Shown here: in pieces, positions 1-10,600 of the stretch
Layout: each line of letters begins with the position of its first letter
How positions within the stretch are numbered: position 1 is the stretch's first letter
Assembly: GCA_023389855.1 (NCBI GenBank)
Contig: JAEWDZ010000004.1
Coordinates: 124,001-188,000 of the forward strand
Length of the DNA: 64,000 nt
Direction of reading: 5' to 3'
Origin: Bacteroidota bacterium
Lineage (GTDB): Bacteria > Bacteroidota > Bacteroidia > Bacteroidales > Porphyromonadaceae
Notes under the pieces: model-generated
What the model saw: the letters and a program-made list of their open reading frames with translations, nothing else
Told to the model about the DNA's origin: nothing
Databases searched by the model: none
Made by a program: the position numbers and the translations under genes

Positions 1-863
1 CCTTCAGGCATGATTTCTAGAACTCCAGACGCTGTCAGCAAGCCAGAAAAATCGTATTCTTCTTTTTCTGGTTCTATTTTCTTTGTTTTATTGGCTGCTT
101 TAGAATTCTTATCCGGTTTTGAAGTCTCAGCAACGCTAGCGGACATCGAAGGTAGGAGGTCTTTTAAGACCGAGTCGTCTGCATTATTCCTGGAAAAAAT
201 TCTTGGAATCTTTGTTTCCTGACGTTCCTTCATTACGTCATCAAAATCTGTAATCAGGTTTGAAAGATTTCCATAGGAAGTCGTTTTATCGTAGTCGTTT
301 GATTGAATATCAGGGTGATGTCTATTAGGATGAGCGAACTCAGGAAAAAGTTCGTCGGCATCAGAAATAATCTGGGAAATGTCGCTATAGAGTTTTGCTC
401 TTTTATCCTCTTTCACTACGTATTGAGAAGTATTATTAGTTTGCGGAGAGGGATCGTCACTTAGTAGCGCTTCGTGAACGAATTTTTTTGTTGTTTTAGA
501 TGGCTGTAAAGCATCGTCTATATCCGAGGAAAAAACATTATTTTTCTTTTCCATGACAATATTCTTTAGTGATGGAGAACCTTTTTCAGCAAGTTGTTCT
601 TCAGTTTTCTTGCTTATCGTTGTATCTAAATCCGATTTTGTTGGTTGTGGCGTTTCTTTACGATATGATCTTGGTTTATTCAAGATCGCTTTAACCGCTT
701 GATTTTCTGATTGCTTGTCTAATATGGAATAAATGATAGACATCTTATCTGATGAGATGTCTGAAATACCTTTTTCTTTTGCAATTTCTTTCAACTCGGA
801 AATACTTTTTTCATTCAATTGAAAAAGGTTATATTCTTGATTTCGCCTGTTTTGCATAATCAT
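1..863 (-). CDS. rho: Transcription termination factor Rho, N-terminal part (cut by the window edge)
   Basis: Hexameric RNA helicase that ends transcription. Only the first 287 codons are inside the window; the ATPase core lies beyond position 1. The frame stays open from an ATG at 861-863 (a second ATG at 855-857 is also possible). The start of the protein looks like a SAP-like Rho N-domain (LFQLNEKSISELKEIAKEKG). It is followed by about 200 low-complexity, charged residues, which is the long insertion typical of Bacteroidetes Rho. The visible end, DFSGLLTASGVLEIMPEG, matches the conserved entry to the RNA-binding cold-shock domain. It has its own promoter and a leader of about 180 bases. 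Identification rests on that final motif plus the insertion and is quite secure. Confidence 0.88.
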   Translation of the reverse strand, partial: MIMQNRRNQEYNLFQLNEKSISELKEIAKEKGISDISSDKMSIIYSILDKQSENQAVKAILNKPRSYRKETPQPTKSDLDTTISKKTEEQLAEKGSPSLKNIVMEKKNNVFSSDIDDALQPSKTTKKFVHEALLSDDPSPQTNNTSQYVVKEDKRAKLYSDISQIISDADELFPEFAHPNRHHPDIQSNDYDKTTSYGNLSNLITDFDDVMKERQETKIPRIFSRNNADDSVLKDLLPSMSASVAETSKPDKNSKAANKTKKIEPEKEEYDFSGLLTASGVLEIMPE

Positions 864-918
864 TGCCCTAGGGGCAGCTCATTGTAATATTAAGTATCTA
901 TTTTAAAGCACAAAAGAT

Positions 919-933
919 CTTGCTATATGCAAG
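919..933 (-). terminator. Small hairpin in the rho leader
   Basis: CTTGC/GCAAG inverted repeat with a 5-nt loop, followed on the minus strand by ATCTTTTGTG. It lies inside the predicted rho 5' leader, so it may be a weak attenuator or simply the end of the upstream uvrA-merR transcript. The stem is short and the T-run interrupted. Confidence 0.25.
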
Positions 934-1046
934 CATACGAAAAAGAAGTGATTTGAATGGATTTTCAACTTCGTATGAACATTCGGGAAGATCCCAAATC
1001 AAAGACGCTTTCTCACTCTGCTGCGTATTTGACTTTTTAGCAGAAG

Positions 1047-1078
1047 CAAAGTTAATACATTTCTCCTTAAGTCACAAA
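1047..1078 (-). promoter_or_regulatory. Promoter for rho
   Basis: On the minus strand there is a TTTG (-33 element, 1075-1078), a 20-nt spacer and TAACTTTG (-7 element, 1047-1054). This is the Bacteroidetes primary sigma factor pattern with good spacing. It predicts a leader of about 180 nt before the rho ATG at 863. Confidence 0.6.
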
Positions 1079-1129
1079 GGAATAGAGATGATTTAACCTA
1101 GATTAACGAGGGAAAACCTTAAAGAAACA

Positions 1130-1504
1130 TTACTTTTCATTATCAAGAGACCGTCTAGCAATAGCCATGCTGAATTTGTCCATCGTTGCAATAATGGAGG
1201 ATAATTCCGCATCTATTTTTTGTAGCAAAAGGAGCACATCAGCTTTTTCATCGATACGGTGCAGCGATTTATTGTTGAGAACCGATTTTACACCTTCCTC
1301 CGTAAGTTTTTTTTCTCGTAACAGGAAATGGATCATTTTTAGTGTTTCATAGTTCTCACTTGAAAAGCGCACAGTTCCTTCTTTGGTGGTAGGTAGTTTT
1401 AATTGATAGGTATCTCTCCAATAGTATATTGTCTGAGGCTTTTCGCCTAATTCTCTTGCTATTTCGGTTGCAGAATACCTCAGTTTTATTCTTTTAGACT
1501 TCAT
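1130..1504 (-). CDS. MerR-like helix-turn-helix regulator
   Basis: 124-residue DNA-binding protein. Residues about 10-33 (YSATEIARELGEKPQTIYYW) form a MerR-type winged helix-turn-helix in which the recognition helix is followed by a W-R pair. Residues about 45-80 continue the wing and second helical part, and the C-terminus (about 80-115) is a helix that could form the dimerising coiled coil. No cysteine cluster or ligand-binding domain is present, so the effector is unknown. The ATG lies only 3 bases past the uvrA stop codon, so the gene is probably co-transcribed with uvrA. Short MerR-like proteins with this HTH are common in Bacteroidetes; a link to DNA repair is suggested only by position. 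Confidence 0.75.
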   Translation of the reverse strand: MKSKRIKLRYSATEIARELGEKPQTIYYWRDTYQLKLPTTKEGTVRFSSENYETLKMIHFLLREKKLTEEGVKSVLNNKSLHRIDEKADVLLLLQKIDAELSSIIATMDKFSMAIARRSLDNEK

Positions 1505-1507
1505 AAG

Positions 1508-4390
1508 TTAAGCATCATTCAATTTATTGCGTAAATACACTGCCGTAATTGAATCCGTAGACGTACAAATCTCTTCAGGTGTACCAGTAGCCATTAAATA
1601 TCCTCCCTTATCACCACCTTCTGGCCCCAAATCGATAATATAATCAGCGTTTTTGATTATATCGAGATTGTGTTCAATGATGACCAACGAATGGCCCATA
1701 TCAATCAATTCATTAAAAGCTTTGAGCAAGGTATTGATATCGTGAAAATGAAGACCTGTCGTAGGTTCGTCAAAAATAAAGAAAGTCGGCTCAGGATGCG
1801 GAACGCTAAGGTGCTTAGCTAATTTTAGGCGCTGTACCTCACCTCCAGAAAGAGAAGAGGTTGTTTGCCCTAGTTTGACATAACCCAATCCTACTTTACG
1901 AAGAGACTGCAATTGATTCAATATTGTATCAGTATATTTTTTTGACGGATGATCCGAGAAAAAAATATGAGCTCGATCAACAGTCATTTCTAATAGATCA
2001 TATACATTAGCCCCAGCATATTCAATCTCCAATAGATCCTTTCGGAAGCGTTTCCCTTGACACTCTTCACAAGTGAGTTCTATGTCCGCCATAAACTGCA
2101 TCTCAATTGTAATGGTCCCCTCGCCCTTACAAGTTTCACATCGACCTCCTGGCACATTAAAACTAAAATACTTCGGGGTAAAGCCCAATTGTTTTGCAAG
2201 TGGCTGTTCACTATATAGCATGCGAATAGCATCGTACATACCTGTATAAGTCACCGGATTACTGCGGGAGCTTCGCCCTAAACTGAATTGATCTACAAAT
2301 TCAACAGCTTTTATCCGCTTGAGATCGCCCGAAAGGTTTCTGATTTTATCTAAATTTAAAGGATTATCTATATATCGAGATAAGGCTTCGAACAAACAGT
2401 TTCTGACCAAAGTGCTTTTACCTGAGCCGCTTACACCTGTTACTACTGTTATAGCATTCAACGGAAAGCGTACAGTTATATTTTTCAGGTTATTGGTGGT
2501 TGCATTCTTTACTTCAATATAACTATTGCATGGTCGTCGATAGGAAGGGATAGCTATTGTAAGATCGCCTCTGAGATAAGCTGCCGTGTAACCCGATGTA
2601 TTGTTATCAATGCAGTCAGGACTTCCCTCATATACTACTTCTCCACCTCTATAGCCTGCATCTGGACCTATATCGATTAAATGATCCGCAGCCCTTATGA
2701 CCGTTTCATCATGTTCGACTACGACGATGGTATTTCCAGCATCACGCAGACGCTGCATAATAGACAATAATCTGATACTATCTCTTTCGTGTAACCCAAT
2801 ACTAGGCTCATCCAGGACATAGAGAGTTCCATACAAATTGCTCCCTAGACGTGCAGAAATATTTATACGCTGGCTCTCGCCACCACTAAGAGTGTTAGAG
2901 AGACGATCCAGTGTAAGGTACCCTAAGCCCATATCACAAAGCACCGATAATCGGGTGGTTATCTCTAAACGAACATTCTCACTATATTTCGCCTCCTCTG
3001 GAGATAGTAATAACTGATCGAAGAAACTTAAAGCATCAGCTATGGACATCGAAGTGAGCTCTGAAATATTTTTCCCATGATATTGTACATACAGAGCATT
3101 GGCTTTTAGTCGAGCCCCTCGGCAGAGAGGACAGGTGGTTTTACCACTAAAATGAGCTAAACGAACCCTATTCTGTATTTTATAATACTCTTTTCTCATC
3201 ATGGAGAAATAATCATCAATTCCATAGAGACGATTCGGATCGTAGCCGCCAGCATTGCCACTCTTTTTATGGCAATAGGTGGTATCTCCTTGCCACAGAA
3301 GTTTTTTTTGCTCTGTTGTTAACTGATTGTAAGGTAAATGAATCGGAAAATGATATCGTACACTTTTCCTTATAAAATCATCTTTCCACAGAGCAGACTT
3401 GGGACCTATCCAACATGCCACTGCATCTTCATATACAGATAAATAGGGAGAGGGAATAACCAAATCTTCAGCAATACCGACAGTCTTGCCAAAGCCTTGG
3501 CATTCAGGACATGCACCAGAAGGACAATTAAAATCAAAAAGATCCGTGGATGGCTCCTCAAATTCAACTCCATTTTCCTCATAGCGATTGCTAAAAGATA
3601 GTAGACTACCGTCGGATCTTCGGAGCATCATATGCCCATGTCCCTCGTAAAAGGCCAATTCAATGGAATCGGCTAATCGGCTAATAAACTCCTTATCGCT
3701 AGGAACGACTTCCAAACGATCAATGATAAGAAAACAATCACTTGCGTTTTTGGGATGGTTTACTAAAAGCTCTTCGATTAATTCTGTCTTATTATTATAA
3801 ATGACCCGTAAATAACCCGCGCTTAAATATAATGAAAGTTGATCTGACAAAGTGCGTTTATCATTTAGTATACGAATAGGAGATAGAAGCATTATGCGCT
3901 CCCCTGGAGAAACGGAGAGAACTTCTTTTATTACATCTTCTATGGTATGTCTCTTCACCTCCCGACCTGTAGTCGGAGATATGGTCCGACCAAAACGAGA
4001 AAAAAGTATTTTTAGGTAATCGTAAATCTCAGTAGATGTCCCCACAGTACTCCGTGGATTTCGGCTAATTGTCCGCTGTCTGATGGCTATAGCTGGAGGA
4101 ATATAGAGAATGTTGTCGCATTCAGGCTTAGGCATTCTATCCATGAACTGACGGGTATAGCTCGATAAGCTATCTACATAACGCCGCTGCCCTTCTGCAT
4201 ACAGCGTATCAAACGCAAGCGAACTCTTACCTGAACCACTTACTCCTGTCACGACAGTCAGTTTCTGTCGTGGTATAGATACAGATATCCCTTTCAAATT
4301 GTTTACTCGATCTCCAATAATTTCTATTGCACCTCTATCCTCGACACTATGAGAAGAAGTAGAAAGGTCTGTATTATTTTCTTTGGGCAT
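1508..4390 (-). CDS. uvrA: Excinuclease ABC subunit UvrA
   Basis: 960-residue damage-recognition ATPase of nucleotide excision repair, working as a dimer with UvrB. Two ABC modules are visible: Walker A GVSGSGKSSL near residue 50 and GVSGSGKSTL near 653, with signatures LSGGESQRI near 503 and LSGGEVQRL near 850. A zinc finger is formed by CETC and CEEC near residues 745-775, and a first Cys cluster (CPSGACPEC) lies near 290. The C-terminal DEP motif and H-loop (IIEHNLD) are present. It is slightly longer than the usual 940 residues and is of the Bacteroidetes type that begins with an extra acidic N-terminus. A second uvrA may exist elsewhere in the genome. It heads an operon with the MerR-like gene. 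Confidence 0.96.
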   Translation of the reverse strand: MPKENNTDLSTSSHSVEDRGAIEIIGDRVNNLKGISVSIPRQKLTVVTGVSGSGKSSLAFDTLYAEGQRRYVDSLSSYTRQFMDRMPKPECDNILYIPPAIAIRQRTISRNPRSTVGTSTEIYDYLKILFSRFGRTISPTTGREVKRHTIEDVIKEVLSVSPGERIMLLSPIRILNDKRTLSDQLSLYLSAGYLRVIYNNKTELIEELLVNHPKNASDCFLIIDRLEVVPSDKEFISRLADSIELAFYEGHGHMMLRRSDGSLLSFSNRYEENGVEFEEPSTDLFDFNCPSGACPECQGFGKTVGIAEDLVIPSPYLSVYEDAVACWIGPKSALWKDDFIRKSVRYHFPIHLPYNQLTTEQKKLLWQGDTTYCHKKSGNAGGYDPNRLYGIDDYFSMMRKEYYKIQNRVRLAHFSGKTTCPLCRGARLKANALYVQYHGKNISELTSMSIADALSFFDQLLLSPEEAKYSENVRLEITTRLSVLCDMGLGYLTLDRLSNTLSGGESQRINISARLGSNLYGTLYVLDEPSIGLHERDSIRLLSIMQRLRDAGNTIVVVEHDETVIRAADHLIDIGPDAGYRGGEVVYEGSPDCIDNNTSGYTAAYLRGDLTIAIPSYRRPCNSYIEVKNATTNNLKNITVRFPLNAITVVTGVSGSGKSTLVRNCLFEALSRYIDNPLNLDKIRNLSGDLKRIKAVEFVDQFSLGRSSRSNPVTYTGMYDAIRMLYSEQPLAKQLGFTPKYFSFNVPGGRCETCKGEGTITIEMQFMADIELTCEECQGKRFRKDLLEIEYAGANVYDLLEMTVDRAHIFFSDHPSKKYTDTILNQLQSLRKVGLGYVKLGQTTSSLSGGEVQRLKLAKHLSVPHPEPTFFIFDEPTTGLHFHDINTLLKAFNELIDMGHSLVIIEHNLDIIKNADYIIDLGPEGGDKGGYLMATGTPEEICTSTDSITAVYLRNKLNDA

Positions 4391-4413
4391 CAGTTGTTTA
4401 CGCTATTTCTTTT

Positions 4414-4421
4414 CAAAGATA
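4414..4421 (-). promoter_or_regulatory. -7 element of the uvrA promoter
   Basis: TATCTTTG on the minus strand, 24 bases upstream of the uvrA ATG. A well-spaced TTTG -33 element is not evident, so only the -7 box is claimed. Confidence 0.45.
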
Positions 4422-4707
4422 CAACAATTTGACAAAGTAAGCAGTCAAGCTAAACCTTTTTTCAGCCATAAGCGAATGAGGGGTTGAATATAATGAACCC
4501 AAAGACAAGGAACTCCAACAATTGTTACTCTAATATTTGCCATATTTTGTCCTATTTTTCAAGATATAGAGGTTTCTACGGTAAAAAAAATGCCTCTCAT
4601 TTCTTTTTCATGTTTTTATTATGACTTTTGTACAGAGATAAAAAGAAGTACGAAAAACGATCTTATGGTATCTTTTCGGCATGTGCAAAAAAGTCAGAAA
4701 AATCTTG

Positions 4708-4715
4708 TATCTTTG
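4708..4715 (+). promoter_or_regulatory. -7 element upstream of the T9SS plug gene
   Basis: TATCTTTG, 20 bases before the ATG at 4736, in the AT-rich divergent region between uvrA and this gene. The -33 element is weak. The remaining intergenic sequence (4422-4707) holds no gene that can be supported. Confidence 0.5.
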
Positions 4716-4735
4716 CGAGAGAGTAAGAGCAAAAG

Positions 4736-6007
4736 ATGAAAGATTTCTTTTCAGTTATACAGCCACCTAATATTGGGATAAGGATAGGATTAACCGTTCT
4801 CCTATTTTTGTACGCGATAACAACCTTTTCTCAGGCCTTTCCTATCGATGTAAGGGATGGTCGAGTAGCATCGCTACAAGTAACTATCGATACTTCTGAT
4901 GGATCGTATCGTCCACTACCCTATTATATACCCTCGAAAGGTGAAAGTCTATCAATAGATTTCGATCTTTTGGATGCAGTTCCATTGAATCTCAGGTATC
5001 GTATAGAGCATTACAATGCCTATTGGGAAAAAAGTAACCTCTTTCCCGCGGAATACCTACGAGGTATGTCCGAAGGTATTTTTCCAGATAGCAAGCCTTC
5101 TGCAGCTACACAACGTAACTATAGACATTATAGGCTTACGCTCGATGGGGAAAGCGATCCTACCCCTATCATAAGCGGCAACTATGAAATTGAGATCTTC
5201 GAGGAAAACTCGTCTATACCCTTACTCAAACTAGGATTTGCAGTATGCGATCCTATCTACAGCATCAAAGCGAACTGCTCGCCTATTACAGAAGAGGGAG
5301 CGTACCAAAAGAACCAAGAAATATCCGCATATATAGGAGGAAGTCTTAAGACTGGTGATAAAATGCTATTGCTTGTGGCTCAGAACGGACGAAGAGACAA
5401 TATCGTAATACTCTCGAATGCCACACAATCAACCCTAAATTCTATTACTTTTGAGCACGGTCAGGCAGCACTCTTCGAAGCTGGGAATGAATTTTTTTCC
5501 TTTGAAATTCTAGGAGAACATGAAACAAATATGGGTGTAATGAATTTCTTTGCTGGAAAAGAGCCTATGGTTGAGCTTTTCCCTACGAAGAACAACAGCA
5601 ACTCTTCCTATGAAATCCTTGATGATGCCAATGGAAGAGTCGTGTATAGAGCACCCTACGGCAGTTCTAGATCCGATGATAACGCAGACTATTATTGGGT
5701 TCGCTTTCGCTATTTCTCCGATCCTATCGACAGCGATGTGATACTTATAGGAGAGGCTTTTGAATGGATGCCGATAGCTGAGAAAACTTTAAACTACAAT
5801 GAGGAAGAGGGGTGCTATGAGAAAACAATATTGCTAAAGGCTGGTTACGTATCCTATGCCTATGCAACAAAAGAAGCTTCTAATCTATCCTTATTGAAAA
5901 CGATGGGCTGTCATTACCAAACAAAAAATCAATATAGTATTCTCTGTTATTGTCGTAGTACTGGAGACCGAGAATATAAGTTGGTTGCTGCCCAAGAAAT
6001 AATTTAG
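4736..6007 (+). CDS. Type IX secretion system plug protein (DUF5103 family)
   Basis: 423-residue protein with an N-terminal signal/anchor segment (IGLTVLLFLYAITTFSQA, about residues 19-36) directing export. The body matches the DUF5103 pattern: ISLDFDLLD-type strand, LRYRIEHYNAYWEKSNL near 90, EYLRG, and RNYRHYRLTL...SGNYEIEIFEE near 140-165. In Flavobacterium johnsoniae a DUF5103 protein plugs the periplasmic end of the SprA translocon of the type IX secretion system, so this is probably a periplasmic T9SS component. It stands first of a run of plus-strand genes, with the GH3 gene starting 19 bases after its stop. Family assignment is good; the functional role is by family. Confidence 0.8.
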   Translation: MKDFFSVIQPPNIGIRIGLTVLLFLYAITTFSQAFPIDVRDGRVASLQVTIDTSDGSYRPLPYYIPSKGESLSIDFDLLDAVPLNLRYRIEHYNAYWEKSNLFPAEYLRGMSEGIFPDSKPSAATQRNYRHYRLTLDGESDPTPIISGNYEIEIFEENSSIPLLKLGFAVCDPIYSIKANCSPITEEGAYQKNQEISAYIGGSLKTGDKMLLLVAQNGRRDNIVILSNATQSTLNSITFEHGQAALFEAGNEFFSFEILGEHETNMGVMNFFAGKEPMVELFPTKNNSNSSYEILDDANGRVVYRAPYGSSRSDDNADYYWVRFRYFSDPIDSDVILIGEAFEWMPIAEKTLNYNEEEGCYEKTILLKAGYVSYAYATKEASNLSLLKTMGCHYQTKNQYSILCYCRSTGDREYKLVAAQEII

Positions 6008-6025
6008 ATAATCCTCTCTCTATAT

Positions 6026-7570
6026 ATGAGTTTGTCCACAAAAATGATCGCCACTTTTTCTTCATTAAGAGTGAAGAAGATCGAACGTTATGTCAAAGAT
6101 AGTATAGCAATACAAGAAAGACAGTTCCAGGCAGTAGTTCAGGCCTTAGCTGCTACGCACTATGGAGATATTTTAAATATAAAACATTCTCCTAAAGATT
6201 ACAAGGAATATAGCTCTAGAGTCCCTATCACTGAGTACGAAAACATACGTTCATTGGTTGAACGGATGCTACAAGGAGAAAAAAATATATTAATACCTGG
6301 AGGATGTACGCGTTTTGCGGTATCCAGTGGCACTTCTGGCGGAAGGAGTAAATACATTCCCGTTAATGATACCCACCTCCAACATTGCCATTTTCGCGGA
6401 GGTTCGGACGCATTGTGGCTCTACTTATCCACGCGACCTGATAGTCGTTTCTTCTCAACAAAGGGATTGGTATTAGGAGGTAGTAGTGCTCCTGTTGCTC
6501 AAGGGAAAAATATCTTAGCAGGAGATTTGAGTTCTATACTGATCGAAAAAATGCCTCCTTTAGGCAGGCATATCAGAGTGCCTCAAAAATCTACCCTGTT
6601 GATGAATGAATGGAATGCTAAAATGGAAGCTATCGTGCAAGAAGTTAAAGGCGAGAATATAGGGAGCCTTTCAGGCGTACCCAGCTGGATGCTTGTAATG
6701 ATTCATAAGGTGCTAGAGGAGGAAGGGAAAAAGGATCTTAGCGAAGTTTGGCCAGAATTGGAAGTGTTCTTTCATGGAGGCATTTCTTTTGATCAGTATC
6801 GTCACATTTATCACGAACTTATTCCCCTAGATCGGATGCAATATAGAGAGACTTATAACGCCTCTGAAGGTTTTTTCGGTATACAGGATGACCCCTCCGA
6901 TCGTGCCCTATTATTGATGCTTGACTATGGTATTTTTTATGAGTTTATACCAATCAAGGAACTAGAGTCTCCTCACCCCCAAGCCATCCCATTAGAAGAC
7001 GTAAAGGTGGGTGAGACCTATGCAATGCTGATCTCTACATTGGGCGGTTTGTATCGTTATATGATAGGAGATACAGTAAAATTTACCCAAAAAGATCCCT
7101 ATAAATTTCTTATAGTTGGACGTACTGCCCTATATATTAATTCCTTTGGCGAAGAACTGATGATCTCTAATACAAATAACGCGATTGCCATCGTAAGTAA
7201 AGAAATGCGATGCTCCGTATTAGACTATACAGTAGCTCCATTGCTAATTGAAAAAAAAGCACAAGGAAGACATCAATGGATAGTTGAATTTGACACAGAA
7301 CCAGCTGACTTATCTCTTTTTGCCACTCGATTGGACGAAGAATTAAGAAAAATAAATAGCGATTACGATGCAAAAAGATATAGCAATATGACTCTGCTTC
7401 CGCTACAATTGTTCGTCGCCTCTAAAGGCTTTTTCAATAGCTTCTTGGAAGATGAAGGAAAATTAGGTGGACAACATAAAGTTCCTCGTCTCCGCAATGA
7501 TAGAAAGATAATAGACAAACTATTACAAAGAAAAGGACTGAAAGAAATAAAAAGTACAACGGTTGAATAA
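6026..7570 (+). CDS. GH3 auxin-responsive promoter family protein (acyl-adenylating enzyme)
   Basis: 514-residue cytosolic protein of the GH3 family, members of the adenylate-forming enzyme superfamily that activate a carboxylic acid with ATP and often join it to an amino acid. The ATP-binding P-loop FAVSSGTSGGRSKYIPV is at about residues 98-114, YNASEGFFG near 278 is the second adenylation motif, and LGGLYRYMIGDTVKF followed by VGRT near 345-370 forms the hinge region. Length fits bacterial GH3 proteins (about 500). The substrate is unknown in Bacteroidetes. The gene lies between the plug gene and a helicase-nuclease gene with only 32 bases to the latter. Confidence 0.85.
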   Translation: MSLSTKMIATFSSLRVKKIERYVKDSIAIQERQFQAVVQALAATHYGDILNIKHSPKDYKEYSSRVPITEYENIRSLVERMLQGEKNILIPGGCTRFAVSSGTSGGRSKYIPVNDTHLQHCHFRGGSDALWLYLSTRPDSRFFSTKGLVLGGSSAPVAQGKNILAGDLSSILIEKMPPLGRHIRVPQKSTLLMNEWNAKMEAIVQEVKGENIGSLSGVPSWMLVMIHKVLEEEGKKDLSEVWPELEVFFHGGISFDQYRHIYHELIPLDRMQYRETYNASEGFFGIQDDPSDRALLLMLDYGIFYEFIPIKELESPHPQAIPLEDVKVGETYAMLISTLGGLYRYMIGDTVKFTQKDPYKFLIVGRTALYINSFGEELMISNTNNAIAIVSKEMRCSVLDYTVAPLLIEKKAQGRHQWIVEFDTEPADLSLFATRLDEELRKINSDYDAKRYSNMTLLPLQLFVASKGFFNSFLEDEGKLGGQHKVPRLRNDRKIIDKLLQRKGLKEIKSTTVE

Positions 7571-7602
7571 ATCAATCTTTGATACAAGTATTTCTCGGTA
7601 GC

Positions 7603-10600
7603 ATGAATAGAGGGAATAAACTATATAGCATATCCGCTTCGGCAGGTTCGGGCAAAACCTATCGACTTACACAAGAATATTTATCTTTAGCCTTGCGTTA
7701 TGGTAAAGATTATTTCAGCCATATATTAGCTGTCACCTTTACCCGTAAAGCTACGAAGGAGATGAAAGAGCGTATCGTCGAAGAGTTGTATCGACTGTCT
7801 ACCGATACAAGTGATGAAAATATGGTTGCCCAACTTTCTTTACTCACAGGCTTGTCGAGAGAAAAAATAAAAGATAGATCCAACGAAGTATTATCCGATC
7901 TCCTCACAGACTATTCTCATTTTCGTATTAAGACGATAGATAGTTTTTTTGAAGAAATAGTACGTTCATTTGCTTGGGAAATTGGATATGGTTCATCCTA
8001 CAGAATAGATTTAGATCAGGCTCAAAGATTACATAGAGCTACTCTACTTTTATTGAATAATCTCGACGATCCATCGCACAAAGAAAGCCGGAATAGAATC
8101 AAAAGTATCGTAGCTGAAAGCATCGCGAATGCCCAAAATTATTCAGTACTGACAAAATTGGAACAAATTGGTAAGGAATTGTTTTCTTATTTTCCTTTGC
8201 AGCAGTTGAGAGAGAGTCAGATGCCTAGTACTGAATTAATAAAAAAAACACGAAAAGCGCTGTACCCCAATGTGCAGAAAAAAACTGAAGAGGATGCAAA
8301 TGGAAAGAATCACCTATTGACAATCGAAGAATTTATTAGCAATTCTTCAGAATTAATATTGCAGCATCTCTCTTTATTGGCTATGTTGCAGGACTTAAAT
8401 GCATCTATTCAAAAGATTGGATTATCAAGCAACTCTATGCTTCTGCATTCTACTCAGTCCTTTCTCAATCGGATTATTGCGGAATGTGATACCCCCTTCA
8501 TTTATGAAAGGATGGGCACACTCATCAATCACTATATGATCGATGAGTTTCAAGATACAAACAGAATGCAGTACGACAACTTTAAGCCTTTATTGCAAAA
8601 TACACTTTCTCAAGGCTATGACAGTCTTTTAGTAGGAGATGTCAAACAGAGTATCTATAAATTTAGAAACTGTGATCGTACTATTTTCGACAAAACGATC
8701 CCTGAAGATTTCAAAAACAGTATACATAATGATACACTAGTCTATAATTATAGAAGTGCAAAAGAAATCGTTGATTTCAATAATGCTCTATTCGCCATTT
8801 TGCCTGGCATCATTGCCAATACCTTTCGTCAGTTAATTCAAAAAGATTTGGACTCACTACCTGCTCAGGCTATTGATCTCATGGAGGCAAACGCAGTAAG
8901 TAGTCTATATAAACATCCTGAAAATATCAGCGAGAACTTCAAAGATTGCTTTCAAAAAATAGCTAACGAGAAGGTATACCACGGAAGTATAGCTATTGTT
9001 TCTGATGAGAATCTTTTTACGAGTAAGAAAGGTGAAACTGTAAAAAAAGAAGAGAAAATCATCGCGGATGTTATCCAGAAAATTCTTGTCCTATGCAAAG
9101 AAAAAGACTACTCTCCTGGAGACATTGCGATTCTTTGTTATAGAAACAAACAAGTAGCAAAAATCGCCGAAACGTTCTTAACCTACGTTGAGAAGCACCC
9201 CCATGATGCTTCTTATCTCACTTTTACTGGTAGTGAGACGCTAAGGATAATCAACTGCAAATTAGTTCTTTTATTGATTGATATTGTACGGTCCTTAGTT
9301 TTTCCTGATAATAAGGGGTATTATGAAATGGCAAAATACCGCTTTGAGCAATTGGAAAAAGAAGTCTTAGCAAATGAGCAATCCATTGATGAGACACCAT
9401 CGATGTTTGACGTTGTTTATCAAAAAGCTCGTACCATTTTTTTCCAAAATAACTTATACGATCTTTTTGAACAGATCTTACATCTCACACAGTTCTTAAG
9501 AACAAAAAATGATACGGCCTATGTAATGGATCTATTGGATATGGTCTATCAGTTCACACATGACCAGGTCGGTGACGCCTATAGTTTTTTATACTGGTGG
9601 GACACAAAGGGAAAAGAGCATACGCTACCCCAACAGTCCAACATCGAAGCGATCAATATTCTTACTATTCACAAGGCGAAAGGACTTGAATTTCCAGTTG
9701 TTTTAATTCCATTTCCAGACTGGGATCTAGGCTATCATCTGGGAATGGAAGCCAGCAGAAACACCTTAATTTGGTCAAAAGTACCTCCACTCTTTAACCA
9801 ACGAACAGGTTCATCGATCGAGTTTGCTCCGATCAAATTGTCTACGCTAATGCCTAGAAGCGTATTCATTTGCGATTTTTATCAAGAACTGACTCGCGAA
9901 TTAATCGATCGTCTAAACCTTTTTTATGTAGCGACTACACGCGCTAAAGATGCTTTAATTCTATGGGTTCCTTGTAAAAAGAAAAAAATACCAGAGTCAT
10001 ATACTCTGAATCTTTCGGCTTTTTTAGTCACCGCTTTAGATAGTATTCCTGGGTGTTATACTTTTACAGATATTCTGTACAAAAGAAAAAAAACTTCTGT
10101 AGACAAAATACAGAATATCGAATTCCCTTATACTGATGCATTATTCAAAGGAGGTAAAGCCAATCTGGTTTTCAAACATACAGCTATCAAGAATTTAATG
10201 TATGACGAGCAGATAAAATATGGCTCTACCATGCACGATATCCTCAGTAATATCAATACAATTGAAGATATTCACTCTGCTATACAGCATGCTATAGAAA
10301 AGGGAAAAGTCTCTATTGAGCATGCGAAAAAACAAGAGGAGTACATAACGTCTCTTCTTAGTCAAGATGAGATTTCTCCCTTTTTCTCTCCGAAGGTCCA
10401 GATATTAAAGGAGCAAACGATGATTCTTCCTGAACAGAAGAATTTCTTACGTCCTGATAGAATTGTGATTACAGAGAACGGTGATATCGCAATAATCGAT
10501 TATAAATTTGGAAAACCAAGAGAAGAACATAAATTGCAGATTAATTCATATTGTTTAGCCATAGAAAAAATGGATATTGCACCCGTACATGGCTACCTAC

